Under the pieces are notes generated by a model. It saw only the letters and a program-made list of their open reading frames with translations, made no database searches and was not told the origin of the DNA. A stretch of DNA of 62,972 bases from Oscillospiraceae bacterium. GTDB taxonomy: Bacteria; Bacillota; Clostridia; Oscillospirales; Acutalibacteraceae. A program made the translations under genes and the position numbers. The DNA lies in the NCBI GenBank assembly GCA_015065615.1, contig SVPY01000002.1, positions 1 through 62,972 on the forward strand, read 5' to 3'. Shown piece by piece: positions 1-8,169 of this stretch (the stretch's first letter is position 1; each line of letters starts with the position of its first letter).

Positions 1-298
1 AATTTTTATGTACACAATAAGCAATATCATATACTTTTTTATCTTCACTTATCATGAAACTACATGTTCCTACTCGTTCTAATGAATCCTTGAAAACAGG
101 AATCAAATAACAACATTCGTCATCCTCACCCAAGCCTTCTAGCATTTTCAAATATTCATCATCTATCTCTTCTTTTGCTTCGTCAGGTAAATATTGTCCC
201 ATCTCTGGATTATTCCAGATACTATATGCCCACAAAGCATCCTCTTTCGTGAAACCTCTCAATAAAAGTCTTGAAGTTTCAATATCATTTATTTTCAT
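1..298 (-). CDS. GNAT-family N-acetyltransferase (partial, C-terminus beyond window)
   Basis: The minus strand from an ATG at 298 reads open to the window edge (about 99 residues). The start MKINDIETSRLLLRGFTKEDA is cut here to its key part: 'ETSRLLLRGFTKEDA' is the usual opening of RimJ/RimL-type GNAT acetyltransferases, which move an acetyl group from acetyl-CoA to an amine. 'YLIPVFKDS..RVGTCSF' fits the central beta strands ahead of the acetyl-CoA loop. The loop itself lies beyond the window, so substrate and completeness cannot be judged. The gene lies in the same direction as tRNA-Arg and spoIIE but is separated from them by a hairpin array. Confidence 0.75.
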   Translation of the reverse strand, partial: MKINDIETSRLLLRGFTKEDALWAYSIWNNPEMGQYLPDEAKEEIDDEYLKMLEGLGEDDECCYLIPVFKDSLERVGTCSFMISEDKKVYDIAYCVHKN

Positions 299-360
299 AA
301 ATGCCTCCGTCAAATTCTTATTTATTGAACAGATTATATCACGCTTTGCTGCGCTTTTCA

Positions 361-530
361 ATGATATATCGCTGGCGCAATATGATATACGGCGTTGCCG
401 TATGATATACTTGCCTGCGGCAAGCATGATATAATATCCGTTCCTCTATATGCCGAAGGCATATATCATCGCTCGCAGAGCGATATCATATCGAAGATAT
501 ATCACCCGTTCCGCAAGGAACGGATATCAT
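361..530. repeat. Array of six short hairpins with ATATCAT-type spacers
   Basis: Short perfect palindromes follow each other: ACGGC-gtt-GCCGT near 389-401, CTTGCC-tgc-GGCAAG 410-424, TATATGCC-gaa-GGCATATA 447-465, CGCTC-gca-GAGCG 470-482, ATATC-gaa-GATAT 488-500 and CCGTTCC-gcaa-GGAACGG 506-523. They are separated by variants of 'atatgat' or 'atatcat'. No reading frame through it looks coding. I recall comparable hairpin strings in other gut Clostridia, but did not check this. It could be a mobile palindromic repeat, or simply the end of the tRNA transcript. Confidence 0.75.
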
Positions 531-531
531 T

Positions 532-550
532 GAAAAAAGCCCCTTTTTTC
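532..550 (-). terminator. Probable terminator of tRNA-Arg
   Basis: On the minus strand, about 25 bases after the tRNA CCA end, GAAAAAAG-ggg-CTTTTTTC forms an eight-pair stem whose 3' arm is a run of six T. The stem is AT-rich, so strength is uncertain. Confidence 0.45.
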
Positions 551-574
551 GGTAGACAAAAGAGACTTTTTTCG

Positions 575-651
575 TGGCGCACCCGATGCGATTCGAACGC
601 ACGACCCTCAGAGTCGGAGTCTGATACTCTATCCAGCTGAGCTACGGGCAC
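575..651 (-). tRNA. tRNA-Arg (anticodon CCG), CCA encoded
   Basis: Read on the minus strand, acceptor arm GTGCCCG (651-645) pairs with CGGGTGC. TA then the D-stem GCTC/GAGT follow. The anticodon stem TCAGA/TCTGA closes loop CTCCGAC, giving anticodon CCG, which reads CGG (Arg). The T-arm is GTGCG-TTCGAAT-CGCAT, and discriminator G plus CCA are encoded. Total 77 nt. All four arms pair, with two G-T pairs in the acceptor. Confidence 0.95.
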
Positions 652-914
652 GGGTATAATATTAATTATTAATATAATTAATGCCGGAACACTGCATATT
701 ATAACCTGATACGTATAAAGAGTGTTACTAAGTACTAATATAACCTGATAATTATAACACAAACAAATGAATTATTCAAGTTTATAAAACTTTGAATGTG
801 AAAAATCTGTTATTCTTTTGTAGTTTTCTTACCGGTTTTGGTTTTCACATTTCAAAATATCTGCAATTATTTATAAAATTTAAGCGGCCTGAGATAAATC
901 AAGCCGCTTAAAAT
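652..914 (-). promoter_or_regulatory. Spacer upstream of tRNA-Arg with tandem TATCAGGTTATA direct repeats
   Basis: The 12-mer TATCAGGTTATA occurs twice on the minus strand (711-700 and 750-739), 39 bp apart. Each copy runs into a -10-like hexamer (TATAAT at 703-698, TATATT at 742-737). The distal copy has a TTGTTT-like -35 about 18 bp upstream. This could be a pair of tandem tRNA promoters. I see no gene in the rest of the spacer. Confidence 0.35.
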
Positions 915-3227
915 TTATTTAATTTTTAACACTACTGCTGTAACGTCATCTTCGTGGCCGTCGGAACGCTGTTTTCTTGCTTCGCTTACTATCTGCTTTG
1001 CTAAATACGCAGGATCGTCATCCTCGAAATTTTCTATAATTTCCTTTATAAAGTCCGTGCCGCACACCGTGGCTCCGTCCGACACCATTACGATAATATC
1101 GTTTTCCTTCAGATTGTGGTCAAAATAAGCAAACGAAGAGCCGTTCATAATGCCTACGGGCAAGCTGATTTCCTCGTAATAATCCACTCTTCTGCCCCTT
1201 CTTATAAAGGAGCCTGCAGCGCCTGCTTTTCTGAATTCGGTTTTACCCGTGAAGAGATCCACACATACTATATCCAAAGTAGAAAGACTTTCGTCCGAAG
1301 ATTTTGCCATTAAGGCTGTGTTTATAAGCCTTAACGCCGTATCGAAGCCAACTCCTGCTTTTATTAAGGTCTCAGCCATTGTTGAAGCCATTACACCGTC
1401 CACGGCAGCTCTGCCGCCCGTACCCATCCCGTCGCAGAGTACGGTAATATAATGACCCTGACCGTCGTAAAAACCGCGGAAACTATCGCCGCAGAAGGTA
1501 CTGTTATCGGCAGAATGCTGGAAGCTGCCGAAGCTTACGTCCAACTCGGGCTTCTCTATCATGGTAAGACGCATAAGCCCTTCGCTTACACATACGCTGG
1601 GCGGAGAAAAGCTTCTGCCGCAGGCTGTACTTATCTCCCTTGTAATTAAGGCTTTATTAAGCTTTTTATCGCGGTTTCGCATTATTTCAGCATTGACCGT
1701 AAGCCTGCCGTATTTATCTACGCGGCAGCAAACGTCCAAAGGTTCAAGGTCGTTATGAAGGAGTACTTCCTCTACCCTCTCGCCCGCTTCTCTGTCGAAA
1801 CTTTTGAAGGAAGAAAAATCCTCCGCTATATCTTTTAAAAGCCCCGAGGTAGCTTCAAACTGTTCTCCCGTCATTTTTCTTATCTGGGCGCTTTTTATTT
1901 CAAGAGCCTGAGCTGCGATATAATCTCTGTAATGTTTATTTATAGATTCAGCCAATTTATCCTGACGGTGGCAGTATTCCTTCATTTCCTCATGGAAATC
2001 CCACTCGTTTATGCGGTTTTCCTTTTTTAACACAGGGATTGAAACGCTTAAATGCTTTACTGTTTTGCCTTTATCCTTTTTCCAGCACACCGAACATCTG
2101 CTGCAACTCGGGCAGATTTCGGATACCGAAGCATTCATCACGTTATTGAGACCTTTATTGAAAGTAAGGCGTTTGGCAATTTCCTCTATAGAATCGGAAA
2201 CGTGGCTTAAAGCATCTGCCGTGAAGCTTAATCGGGAGATTATACTGTTTCTTAAGGTGTCGCCCGTTAGTTTTTCGCGTCTGTCGGTAAATACTGATGA
2301 AAGCTTCTGGCTTTTCGGAAGGATCATATAAACTACCGACGCCACCATAACTTCTAAAAGCCCCAGTAAAATGGATGAGTTTTCACCTATCTGCAAGGAT
2401 GCTATTCCGTTTGCGATAATAAAGGCAACCACCGAAGGAAGTTTGCCCAGAGAAGAAAACACACCGCTTACAAGTCCGCCAAGGCCGTATGCACCTGAAA
2501 GATAGGAAAGCCCTGCCACTGAAAGTCCCTGAATAGCGCCTGCCGTAACACCTGCTACCGCGCCACCTGAAATACCGCCGCTGCCTGCGCAGTAAAGTAT
2601 CATTATAACCGTGATTATTCTGCCTATGGAAATTCCCGCTACCGATATATTTGATAAAGCGGAAATAAACACGCCCAAAGTAATACTCAGAGAAGCAATA
2701 TCTGCCGAATCGAAATTAAGCTTACGTTTTTCAGCAGTTAAAATAAGTACACTGCGCCTGAAAAAGTATGCGCAGCCACCCGAGAGAAAGGATTCGGCAA
2801 CGTATAAAGCCACGGTATCGGGAGAAGAAGCGTTTATCACCGACATTGTAAGCCCCGTTGCCATAAGAGGAAGAAAAGCAACTGCCGAAACGAAAAAACT
2901 GTGGTCGCTTATTTTTTTAATTTCCGATAAACTCCACCTTATGGCTATAACTGCCGCAGCGGAGGCAATATACCTTGCGGGAACCAAAGCCGCGGAGGGA
3001 ATTATATGCCCTAAAAATACACCTATAAAAGCCGCCCACATACTGTTTTTAGGTACTGCAGCCACAGCCGCTATGCCAAAGGGCGTAAACCTGCCGAAAA
3101 CCAATCCCCTTGAAAACATAAAGCCTGATAAAAACGTAGCTATTAAACTCACTACTTTTGTACCCTGAGGGCTCATTGCCATATCGTAGACCCTCATAAG
3201 TACGTTTTGAAATCTTTTTTCTTCCAA
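915..3227 (-). CDS. spoIIE: Stage II sporulation protein E (serine phosphatase)
   Basis: 770 residues. SpoIIE is the membrane PP2C phosphatase that dephosphorylates SpoIIAA-P and thereby releases sigma-F in the forespore; it also sits at the polar division site. About ten hydrophobic segments fill residues 25-330, a middle region with CxxC-type cysteines ('CPSCSRCSVCWKK') follows, and the PP2C/SpoIIE phosphatase domain fills about 560-770. 'LCDGMGTGGRA' and 'MVSDGA' are its metal-binding aspartate motifs. Start chosen: TTG at 3227, preceded by an SD-like aaGGcGGtg. B. subtilis SpoIIE is about 830 residues, so this one is slightly short. It stands alone here; a possible Spo0A box lies upstream. 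Confidence 0.93.
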   Translation of the reverse strand: MEEKRFQNVLMRVYDMAMSPQGTKVVSLIATFLSGFMFSRGLVFGRFTPFGIAAVAAVPKNSMWAAFIGVFLGHIIPSAALVPARYIASAAAVIAIRWSLSEIKKISDHSFFVSAVAFLPLMATGLTMSVINASSPDTVALYVAESFLSGGCAYFFRRSVLILTAEKRKLNFDSADIASLSITLGVFISALSNISVAGISIGRIITVIMILYCAGSGGISGGAVAGVTAGAIQGLSVAGLSYLSGAYGLGGLVSGVFSSLGKLPSVVAFIIANGIASLQIGENSSILLGLLEVMVASVVYMILPKSQKLSSVFTDRREKLTGDTLRNSIISRLSFTADALSHVSDSIEEIAKRLTFNKGLNNVMNASVSEICPSCSRCSVCWKKDKGKTVKHLSVSIPVLKKENRINEWDFHEEMKEYCHRQDKLAESINKHYRDYIAAQALEIKSAQIRKMTGEQFEATSGLLKDIAEDFSSFKSFDREAGERVEEVLLHNDLEPLDVCCRVDKYGRLTVNAEIMRNRDKKLNKALITREISTACGRSFSPPSVCVSEGLMRLTMIEKPELDVSFGSFQHSADNSTFCGDSFRGFYDGQGHYITVLCDGMGTGGRAAVDGVMASTMAETLIKAGVGFDTALRLINTALMAKSSDESLSTLDIVCVDLFTGKTEFRKAGAAGSFIRRGRRVDYYEEISLPVGIMNGSSFAYFDHNLKENDIIVMVSDGATVCGTDFIKEIIENFEDDDPAYLAKQIVSEARKQRSDGHEDDVTAVVLKIK

Positions 3228-3287
3228 AACAACACACCGCCTTAAAAATTTTTATGTATCAGTAATATTTGCTGATTAGGTAACATA

Positions 3288-3321
3288 ATTATAAGTTAAA
3301 GCTTATATTTAGTTTGTCTTA
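3288..3321 (-). promoter_or_regulatory. Possible Spo0A-dependent spoIIE promoter
   Basis: A -10-like TATAAT lies at 3293-3288 (minus). GACAAA, the core of the Spo0A box TTCGACAAA, overlaps the -35 position (3318-3313). In B. subtilis, spoIIE is driven by sigma-A with Spo0A-P bound over the -35. Only part of the box matches (7 of 9). Confidence 0.3.
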
Positions 3322-3374
3322 TTGTGTAGGCGTTTTTTGTAAGCTTTGGTAGAATTTTATATTTATAAAAATAA

Positions 3375-3402
3375 ATGCAGTTAAGTTTTCACCTAACTGC
3401 AT
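3375..3402 (-). terminator. Terminator after hisS-aspS
   Basis: ATGCAGTTA and TAACTGCAT (nine perfect pairs) flank a ten-base loop just after the aspS stop. A T-rich stretch follows on the minus strand. Confidence 0.7.
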
Positions 3403-3412
3403 TTTTGATTTA

Positions 3413-5197
3413 TTAAAGGTCAAGCTTAATACCAAGTTCCTTAAGCTGAGCGTTATCTACGTTTGCAGGTGCCATAGTCATAAGCTCGCTGGCGTTCTGT
3501 ACCTTGGGGAACGCAATAACGTCACGAAGGTTATCACGCTTCATCATAAGCATACAGATTCTGTCAAGACCTAAGCCCATACCGCCGTGAGGAGGAGGAC
3601 CGAAACGGAAAGCATCAAGAAGGAAGCCGAACTTCTCGTGTGCTTCTTCGTCACTCATACCGAGAAGAGCAAACATTCTGTTCTGAAGCTCGGGATTTGT
3701 AATTCTGATAGAGCCTGAGCAGAGCTCAATACCGTTTAATACAAGGTCATAAGCCTTTGCTCTTACGTTGCCCTTATCTGTCTCGAGGTAATCGAGGCAC
3801 TCGTCAAGGGGTGAAGTAAAGGGGTGGTGCATAGCATCCCATGAACCTGTTTCATCATTATACTCGAAGAAGGGGAACTCAACAACCCAGAGGAAGTTGA
3901 AGGTATCGGGAATGATGTTTAATTTCTTGGCAACAGTTGCTCTTAAAGCGCCCAGGTGAGGTAAGAGGTGACGGTCTGTAGTATCTGCCATAACAAGTAA
4001 AACGTCGCCTACCTGACAGTCCGTTTTCTCGTAAATTGCGTTCATCTCGTCTTCTGTCATAAACTTCTGGAAGGAACAGGTTGTGCCGTCCTTAGTTCTT
4101 CTTGCAAAGGCAATGCCCTTACCGCCGATACCGCGTACCATTTCGGTGAGCTTATCGATTTCTTTTCTTGTAAGCACGCTTACAGCGTCCTTGGCAACTA
4201 TTGCTCTTACGCTGCCGCCGCCCTGAATAGCGCTTGTAAATACGCCGAAACCGCAGTTCTTTACGATATCGCTGATATCGGTAATTTCCATACCGTAGCG
4301 TGTATCGGGCTTATCGGAACCGTAACGCTCCATAGCCTCTTTGTAAGTTAATCTGGGAAGGGGCATGGGGATATCGATATTTAATACATCCTTGAAAAGT
4401 CTCTTAACAAAGCCTTCACCGATTGCGAGAACGTCCTCAACGTCTACGAAGGACATCTCTAAGTCTACCTGAGTAAACTCGGGCTGACGGTCAGCGCGGA
4501 GGTCCTCATCACGGAAGCAGCGGGCGATCTGGATATAGCGGTCGAAACCTGCTACCATTGAAAGCTGCTTGTAAAGCTGAGGTGACTGAGGAAGCGCATA
4601 GAAGCTGCCCTTATGAATTCTGGAAGGAACGAGAAAGTCTCTGGCGCCCTCGGGAGTGGACTTGATGAGCATGGGAGTTTCGATCTCGATAAAGCCGTTC
4701 TCATCGAAGTAATCTCTTGTTACCTTTGCGATTTTGTGGCGCATAAGGATGTTTTTCTGTAAGTCGGGACGGCGAAGGTCAAGATAACGGTATTTAAGTC
4801 TGATATCTTCACCTGCATTGGAGTTTTCGAGAATCTCGAAGGGAGGTGTTTCGGAGAGAGCCAAAACCTTAAGCTCCTTAACCTCGATCTCGATATCGCC
4901 TGTGGGGATCTCCTTATTCTTGGAGCTTCTCTCACGTACTACACCTGTTGCAGCCAAAACGTACTCGGAGCGAACGGAGAAAGCCTTTTCGAAAACCTCA
5001 CGGTCTGTACTGTCATCGAAAGCAAGCTGAACTATGCCTGTTCTGTCGCGAAGGTCAATAAAAATAAGCTGACCGAGGTCACGTCTTCTCTGAACCCAAC
5101 CGAAAACCGTAACTGCTTCACCTACGTTTTCAATTCTGAATTCACCGCAATATTTGCTTCTTTTTAAATTACCTAAAAATTCTGCCTTAAGTTCCAT
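3413..5197 (-). CDS. aspS: Aspartate--tRNA ligase
   Basis: 594 residues, normal length for bacterial AspRS. It charges tRNA-Asp in the cytoplasm. N-terminal OB-fold anticodon-binding domain ('VFGWVQRRRDLGQLIFIDLRDRTGIVQ', residues about 28-55), class II catalytic core with motif 2 'CFRDEDLRADRQPEFTQ', bacterial GAD insertion about 290-410, and motif 3 'GMGLGLDRI' near the C-terminus. It is the second gene of a two-gene operon 21 bp after hisS, controlled by the T-box in front of hisS. The presence of a GatCAB-type non-discriminating system cannot be judged from this window. Confidence 0.97.
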   Translation of the reverse strand: MELKAEFLGNLKRSKYCGEFRIENVGEAVTVFGWVQRRRDLGQLIFIDLRDRTGIVQLAFDDSTDREVFEKAFSVRSEYVLAATGVVRERSSKNKEIPTGDIEIEVKELKVLALSETPPFEILENSNAGEDIRLKYRYLDLRRPDLQKNILMRHKIAKVTRDYFDENGFIEIETPMLIKSTPEGARDFLVPSRIHKGSFYALPQSPQLYKQLSMVAGFDRYIQIARCFRDEDLRADRQPEFTQVDLEMSFVDVEDVLAIGEGFVKRLFKDVLNIDIPMPLPRLTYKEAMERYGSDKPDTRYGMEITDISDIVKNCGFGVFTSAIQGGGSVRAIVAKDAVSVLTRKEIDKLTEMVRGIGGKGIAFARRTKDGTTCSFQKFMTEDEMNAIYEKTDCQVGDVLLVMADTTDRHLLPHLGALRATVAKKLNIIPDTFNFLWVVEFPFFEYNDETGSWDAMHHPFTSPLDECLDYLETDKGNVRAKAYDLVLNGIELCSGSIRITNPELQNRMFALLGMSDEEAHEKFGFLLDAFRFGPPPHGGMGLGLDRICMLMMKRDNLRDVIAFPKVQNASELMTMAPANVDNAQLKELGIKLDL

Positions 5198-5218
5198 TTT
5201 ATTATTTTCTCCTATATA

Positions 5219-6511
5219 TTAAAAATTAAGAATTTCTGCATCTACTGTGTTTGAAAGATAATCGTCAATGAAATTTTCATCAATTCTGATATCCTTCTTT
5301 TCGCCTGATTTCATATTTTTAAGCTGAGCCTTATTTTCGGCAATTTCATTATCGCCGAGAACAACCGTGTATGCCGCGCCTATTTTATCGGCGTACTTCA
5401 TCTGAGCCTTTAAGCCTCTTCCGCATAAATCATACTCAGCGTAAACGCCGCAGTTTCTAAGCTCGGTTGCCAAAGCCACAGCCTTCTTAAGAGCTTCTTT
5501 ACCCATTGATGCGATGTAGATCTCACACTTTTCATAGCCGGGAAGTTCAATGCCCTGAGCTTCCAAAATAAGCATAAGTCTTTCCATACCGAGGCCGAAA
5601 CCAAGACCTGCCGTGGGTTTGCCGCCCATCTCTTCAACGAGACCGTCGTATCTGCCGCCGCCGCAAACCGTACTCTGTGAGCCCAAATCGCAGGAAACAA
5701 ACTCGAAAACGGTTCTTGTGTAGTAGTCAAGACCTCTTACTATAGTGGGGTTAAGAACGTACTCAACACCTGCGGCATCCAAAGCTTCCTGAACACCTGT
5801 GAAATGCTCCTGACATTCTTCACATAAGTAATCAACTATTTTAGGTGCGCCCTCTGCGATTTTTGAGCATATCTCACTCTTGCAGTCAAGAATTCTCATG
5901 GGATTTCTCTCTAAGCGGGATAAGCAGGTATCGCAAAGCTCACCCTTATACTGCTCGAAATATTCTTTTAATGCCTTGTGGTAATTTGCGCGGCATTTGG
6001 GGCAACCGATGGAATTAAGCTCAAGGCGTAAATTCTTAACGCCCAAGCGGTCGAAAATACCCTTTGCAACCAAAATAACGTCCGCATCTGCTACGGGCTC
6101 AGCTGCGCCGAACATCTCGATACCGAACTGGTGGAATTCGCGGAGGCGACCTGCCTGAGGCTTTTCGTAGCGGTAGCAGGATGTAAAGTAGCAAAGCTTA
6201 ACGGGGTAACCTTCGTTGTAAATACCGCTTTGGAGCATAGCTCTTACTACGCCTGCCGTACCTTCGGGACGAAGCGTAATACTTCTCTGCCCCTTATCTT
6301 CGAATGTATACATCTGTTTTTCAACAACGTCTGTAGTGTCGCCCACGCCTCTTAAAAAGAGTTCCGTGTGCTCGAAAACAGGTGTTCTTACTTCATGAAA
6401 GCCGTGAAGAGCGGCTTCGCCCCTCATTACTTCTTCTGCTATCTGCCATTTGGCAGTATCTTTGGGCATAAGGTCCTGAGTACCTTTAGGGCCCTGAGTT
6501 ATAAGTGCCAT
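5219..6511 (-). CDS. hisS: Histidine--tRNA ligase
   Basis: 430 residues, usual HisRS length. It charges tRNA-His. Class II core: motif 1 region near residues 40-60, motif 2 'CYFTSCYRYEKPQAGRLREFHQ', histidine-A motifs 'GLDYYTRTVFEF' and 'GGGRYDGL', motif 3 'GLGFGLGMERL', and a C-terminal anticodon-binding domain (about 330-420). First gene of hisS-aspS, which is also the order in B. subtilis. Start ATG at 6511; an SD-like 'gaaagga' lies just upstream. Confidence 0.97.
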   Translation of the reverse strand: MALITQGPKGTQDLMPKDTAKWQIAEEVMRGEAALHGFHEVRTPVFEHTELFLRGVGDTTDVVEKQMYTFEDKGQRSITLRPEGTAGVVRAMLQSGIYNEGYPVKLCYFTSCYRYEKPQAGRLREFHQFGIEMFGAAEPVADADVILVAKGIFDRLGVKNLRLELNSIGCPKCRANYHKALKEYFEQYKGELCDTCLSRLERNPMRILDCKSEICSKIAEGAPKIVDYLCEECQEHFTGVQEALDAAGVEYVLNPTIVRGLDYYTRTVFEFVSCDLGSQSTVCGGGRYDGLVEEMGGKPTAGLGFGLGMERLMLILEAQGIELPGYEKCEIYIASMGKEALKKAVALATELRNCGVYAEYDLCGRGLKAQMKYADKIGAAYTVVLGDNEIAENKAQLKNMKSGEKKDIRIDENFIDDYLSNTVDAEILNF

Positions 6512-6554
6512 TATATTTTTCCTTTCGCATTGAAATTGATTTTATATATTTATA

Positions 6555-6800
6555 AAAGAGAATAAAAGAACCCCGTTCCTTCCGCATTGGAAAGGGACGA
6601 GGTAATTATTACCCGTGGTGCCACCCTTTTTCAGGAAATTCTGCTTATAAGCAAGACTTCCCCTTTAATGCCTTTAACGCAGGCATACGCGCATAAGCGT
6701 AAGCTCCGAGATGTCCTTCGTATCTTTCACCTTAAAAACTCTCAGCATATGTTTTCTCTCTGTAAAGGCTACAAATATTACTGTTTCTCATCACAGCTTG
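6555..6800 (-). ncRNA. T-box leader controlling hisS-aspS (Asp-type specifier proposed)
   Basis: On the minus strand the T-box core AGGGTGGCACCACGGG lies at 6627-6612. It is followed by a terminator stem (CCTCGTCCC..TTCC / GGAAGG..ACGGGG, about 6601-6569) and a T-rich run. Upstream, stem I is marked by an AGAGAG stretch, 'GGTGAAAGATACGAAGGAC' and 'TCGGAG'. The best specifier codon is GAC (Asp) at 6715-6713, followed by A as usual. T-box RNAs sense uncharged tRNA and switch from terminator to antiterminator, so low charging of tRNA-Asp should raise both synthetases. Reading the specifier one base off gives GGA or CAT (His); GAC is preferred by context. Confidence 0.9.
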
Positions 6801-6820
6801 ATTAAATTTTACTATGTATT

Positions 6821-7216
6821 TTACCTTAAATTTTCGCGCCAGTCAAGGTCTCCGCGCTCCAAAGAATGAATAAGCATCTCGGCAGTAGCTAAATTCGTAG
6901 CTACTGGAATATGATGCATATCGCAAAGACGCAAAAGACTGAGATCATCGTTATTTTCGGGATTGGGATTCAAGGGGTCACGGAAAAGAAGAAGCATATC
7001 GATTTCATCGTATCCGATTCTTGCTGCAATCTGCTGTCCGCCGCCCTGAGAACCGCTTAAGAAACGCTGTATCTCAAGTCCTGTGGCTTCTGATACCATT
7101 TTTCCCGTTGTTGCAGTTGAACAAAGATCATGTCTGCTCAAAATACCGCAATAAGCAATACAAAACTGAACCATAAGCTCTTTTTTTGCGTCGTGTGCTA
7201 TAAGAGCAATATTCAT
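6821..7216 (-). CDS. mgsA: Methylglyoxal synthase
   Basis: 131 residues from the ATG at 7216, normal MgsA length. It converts dihydroxyacetone phosphate to methylglyoxal plus phosphate, a bypass when glycolytic phosphate runs short. 'IALIAHDAKKELMV' opens the fold, 'LSGSQGGGQQIAARI' is the phosphate-binding region, 'LLFRDPLNP' carries the catalytic Asp region, and 'DMHHIPVATNLATAEMLI' the His. The ATG at 7225 is rejected because the SD-like AGAAGGG would touch it; from 7216 the spacing is about 9. It follows minD in the same direction with a short gap. Confidence 0.95.
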   Translation of the reverse strand: MNIALIAHDAKKELMVQFCIAYCGILSRHDLCSTATTGKMVSEATGLEIQRFLSGSQGGGQQIAARIGYDEIDMLLLFRDPLNPNPENNDDLSLLRLCDMHHIPVATNLATAEMLIHSLERGDLDWRENLR

Positions 7217-7270
7217 TTGAACCATCCCTTCTGAAACTTTATATATTTTAAAATTTAATTATAAATTTAT

Positions 7271-8017
7271 TTAACTGAGTGTAAAAGGCACCGTTATACC
7301 CTGAATTCTTGAAGCTATACGTCTGAAAGCCATCATAGTTTGCGATTTGCTTTGTACCTTTCCGCCCTTTAAAAATTCACTTATAAGCGCTGGGTCCTCA
7401 GGAACAAGACCTATAAGCCTTATGGCGGCTGCGTCTATCACGCTGTCGAGATCATTCATGGCTTTAAGCTTTTTGAAATATTCCTGATTAAACCTGTTGA
7501 TAACAAGCCTTATATCCTTCTTGCCCATTTTCTCAAGAATACTTTTTACCTTATTGGCAGAAGCCGCTGAAACGGGGTCGGAATTGCATACAACCAAAAA
7601 AGACTCTGCAGGCTCCACCGCGCTTAAAAAGCCTGTGCCTATACCTGCGGGGGAATCCAGAATAATATAGTCGTAGAAATTTTTTAAAGAATTGATAAAG
7701 GGTGTAAGCTGTTCTTTCGTAACTGAATTTTCACCCATAAAGGCATCCGCCGCAGCGGGAAGTACGTAAAGTCCATCGTATCCCTCAGCTTCGTAAATAG
7801 CCTCGTTAACGGCGCATCTGCCGTAAATTGCATCGGAAATATCATATACAAGCTTTTCGGCAATTCCCGTTAATTTATCAAGACACCTTAAGCCCGCATC
7901 ACAATCCACAAGTAAAACGCGCTTACCGCATTCGGAGATAGCACGGCCCAAACCTGCGCTGATGGTGGATTTACCTACTCCGCCTTTGCCGGATACAACC
8001 GCTACTACCTTTCCCAT
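7271..8017 (-). CDS. minD: Septum site-determining ATPase MinD
   Basis: 248 residues. MinD is a membrane-cycling ParA-type ATPase that positions the division inhibitor MinC. The deviant Walker A 'SGKGGVGKST' is at residues 9-18, switch II is 'IILDSPAGIG', and the C-terminal 'MMAFRRIASRIQGI' forms an amphipathic helix of the kind that binds membrane. Its neighbours mre and PBP2 match the usual clostridial shape/division cluster, but minC, normally just upstream, is absent; PBP2 precedes instead. No clear SD lies close to the ATG. Confidence 0.9.
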   Translation of the reverse strand: MGKVVAVVSGKGGVGKSTISAGLGRAISECGKRVLLVDCDAGLRCLDKLTGIAEKLVYDISDAIYGRCAVNEAIYEAEGYDGLYVLPAAADAFMGENSVTKEQLTPFINSLKNFYDYIILDSPAGIGTGFLSAVEPAESFLVVCNSDPVSAASANKVKSILEKMGKKDIRLVINRFNQEYFKKLKAMNDLDSVIDAAAIRLIGLVPEDPALISEFLKGGKVQSKSQTMMAFRRIASRIQGITVPFTLS

Positions 8018-8036
8018 TTTTTATTTACTGTGTCAA

Positions 8037-8050
8037 TGCCCTCGCAGAGA
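8037..8050. repeat. Intergenic 14-mer shared with 10385-10398
   Basis: TGCCCTCGCAGAGA here and TGCCCTCGCAAAGA at 10385-10398 differ at one base. Both sit just before an ORF start in the mre/min cluster (minD and PBP2). The PBP2 copy forms a small TTTGC-gagg-GCAAA hairpin. The function is unknown. Confidence 0.4.
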
Positions 8051-8169
8051 CTCTCCTTATTAAAGGCAGGTGAAAAACGAATCACAATTTAGCCCAATAT
8101 ATAATATATAGTAACACATTAAAGCACTTTAGTCAAAACCATTTTTTCAATAATGAAAATTTTTTACAT

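Noticed and set aside
361-530. CRISPR array
   Set aside because: The hairpins differ in sequence, units are 20-30 bp and no constant repeat of 28-37 bp is present; no cas genes lie nearby.
502-762. 86-codon minus-strand frame over the tRNA
   Set aside because: It covers tRNA-Arg and its promoter, so it is not coding.
2611-3168. Plus-strand open frame of 185 codons opposite spoIIE
   Set aside because: It lies antisense to the membrane part of spoIIE, has no SD, and its composition follows the complement of the true gene.
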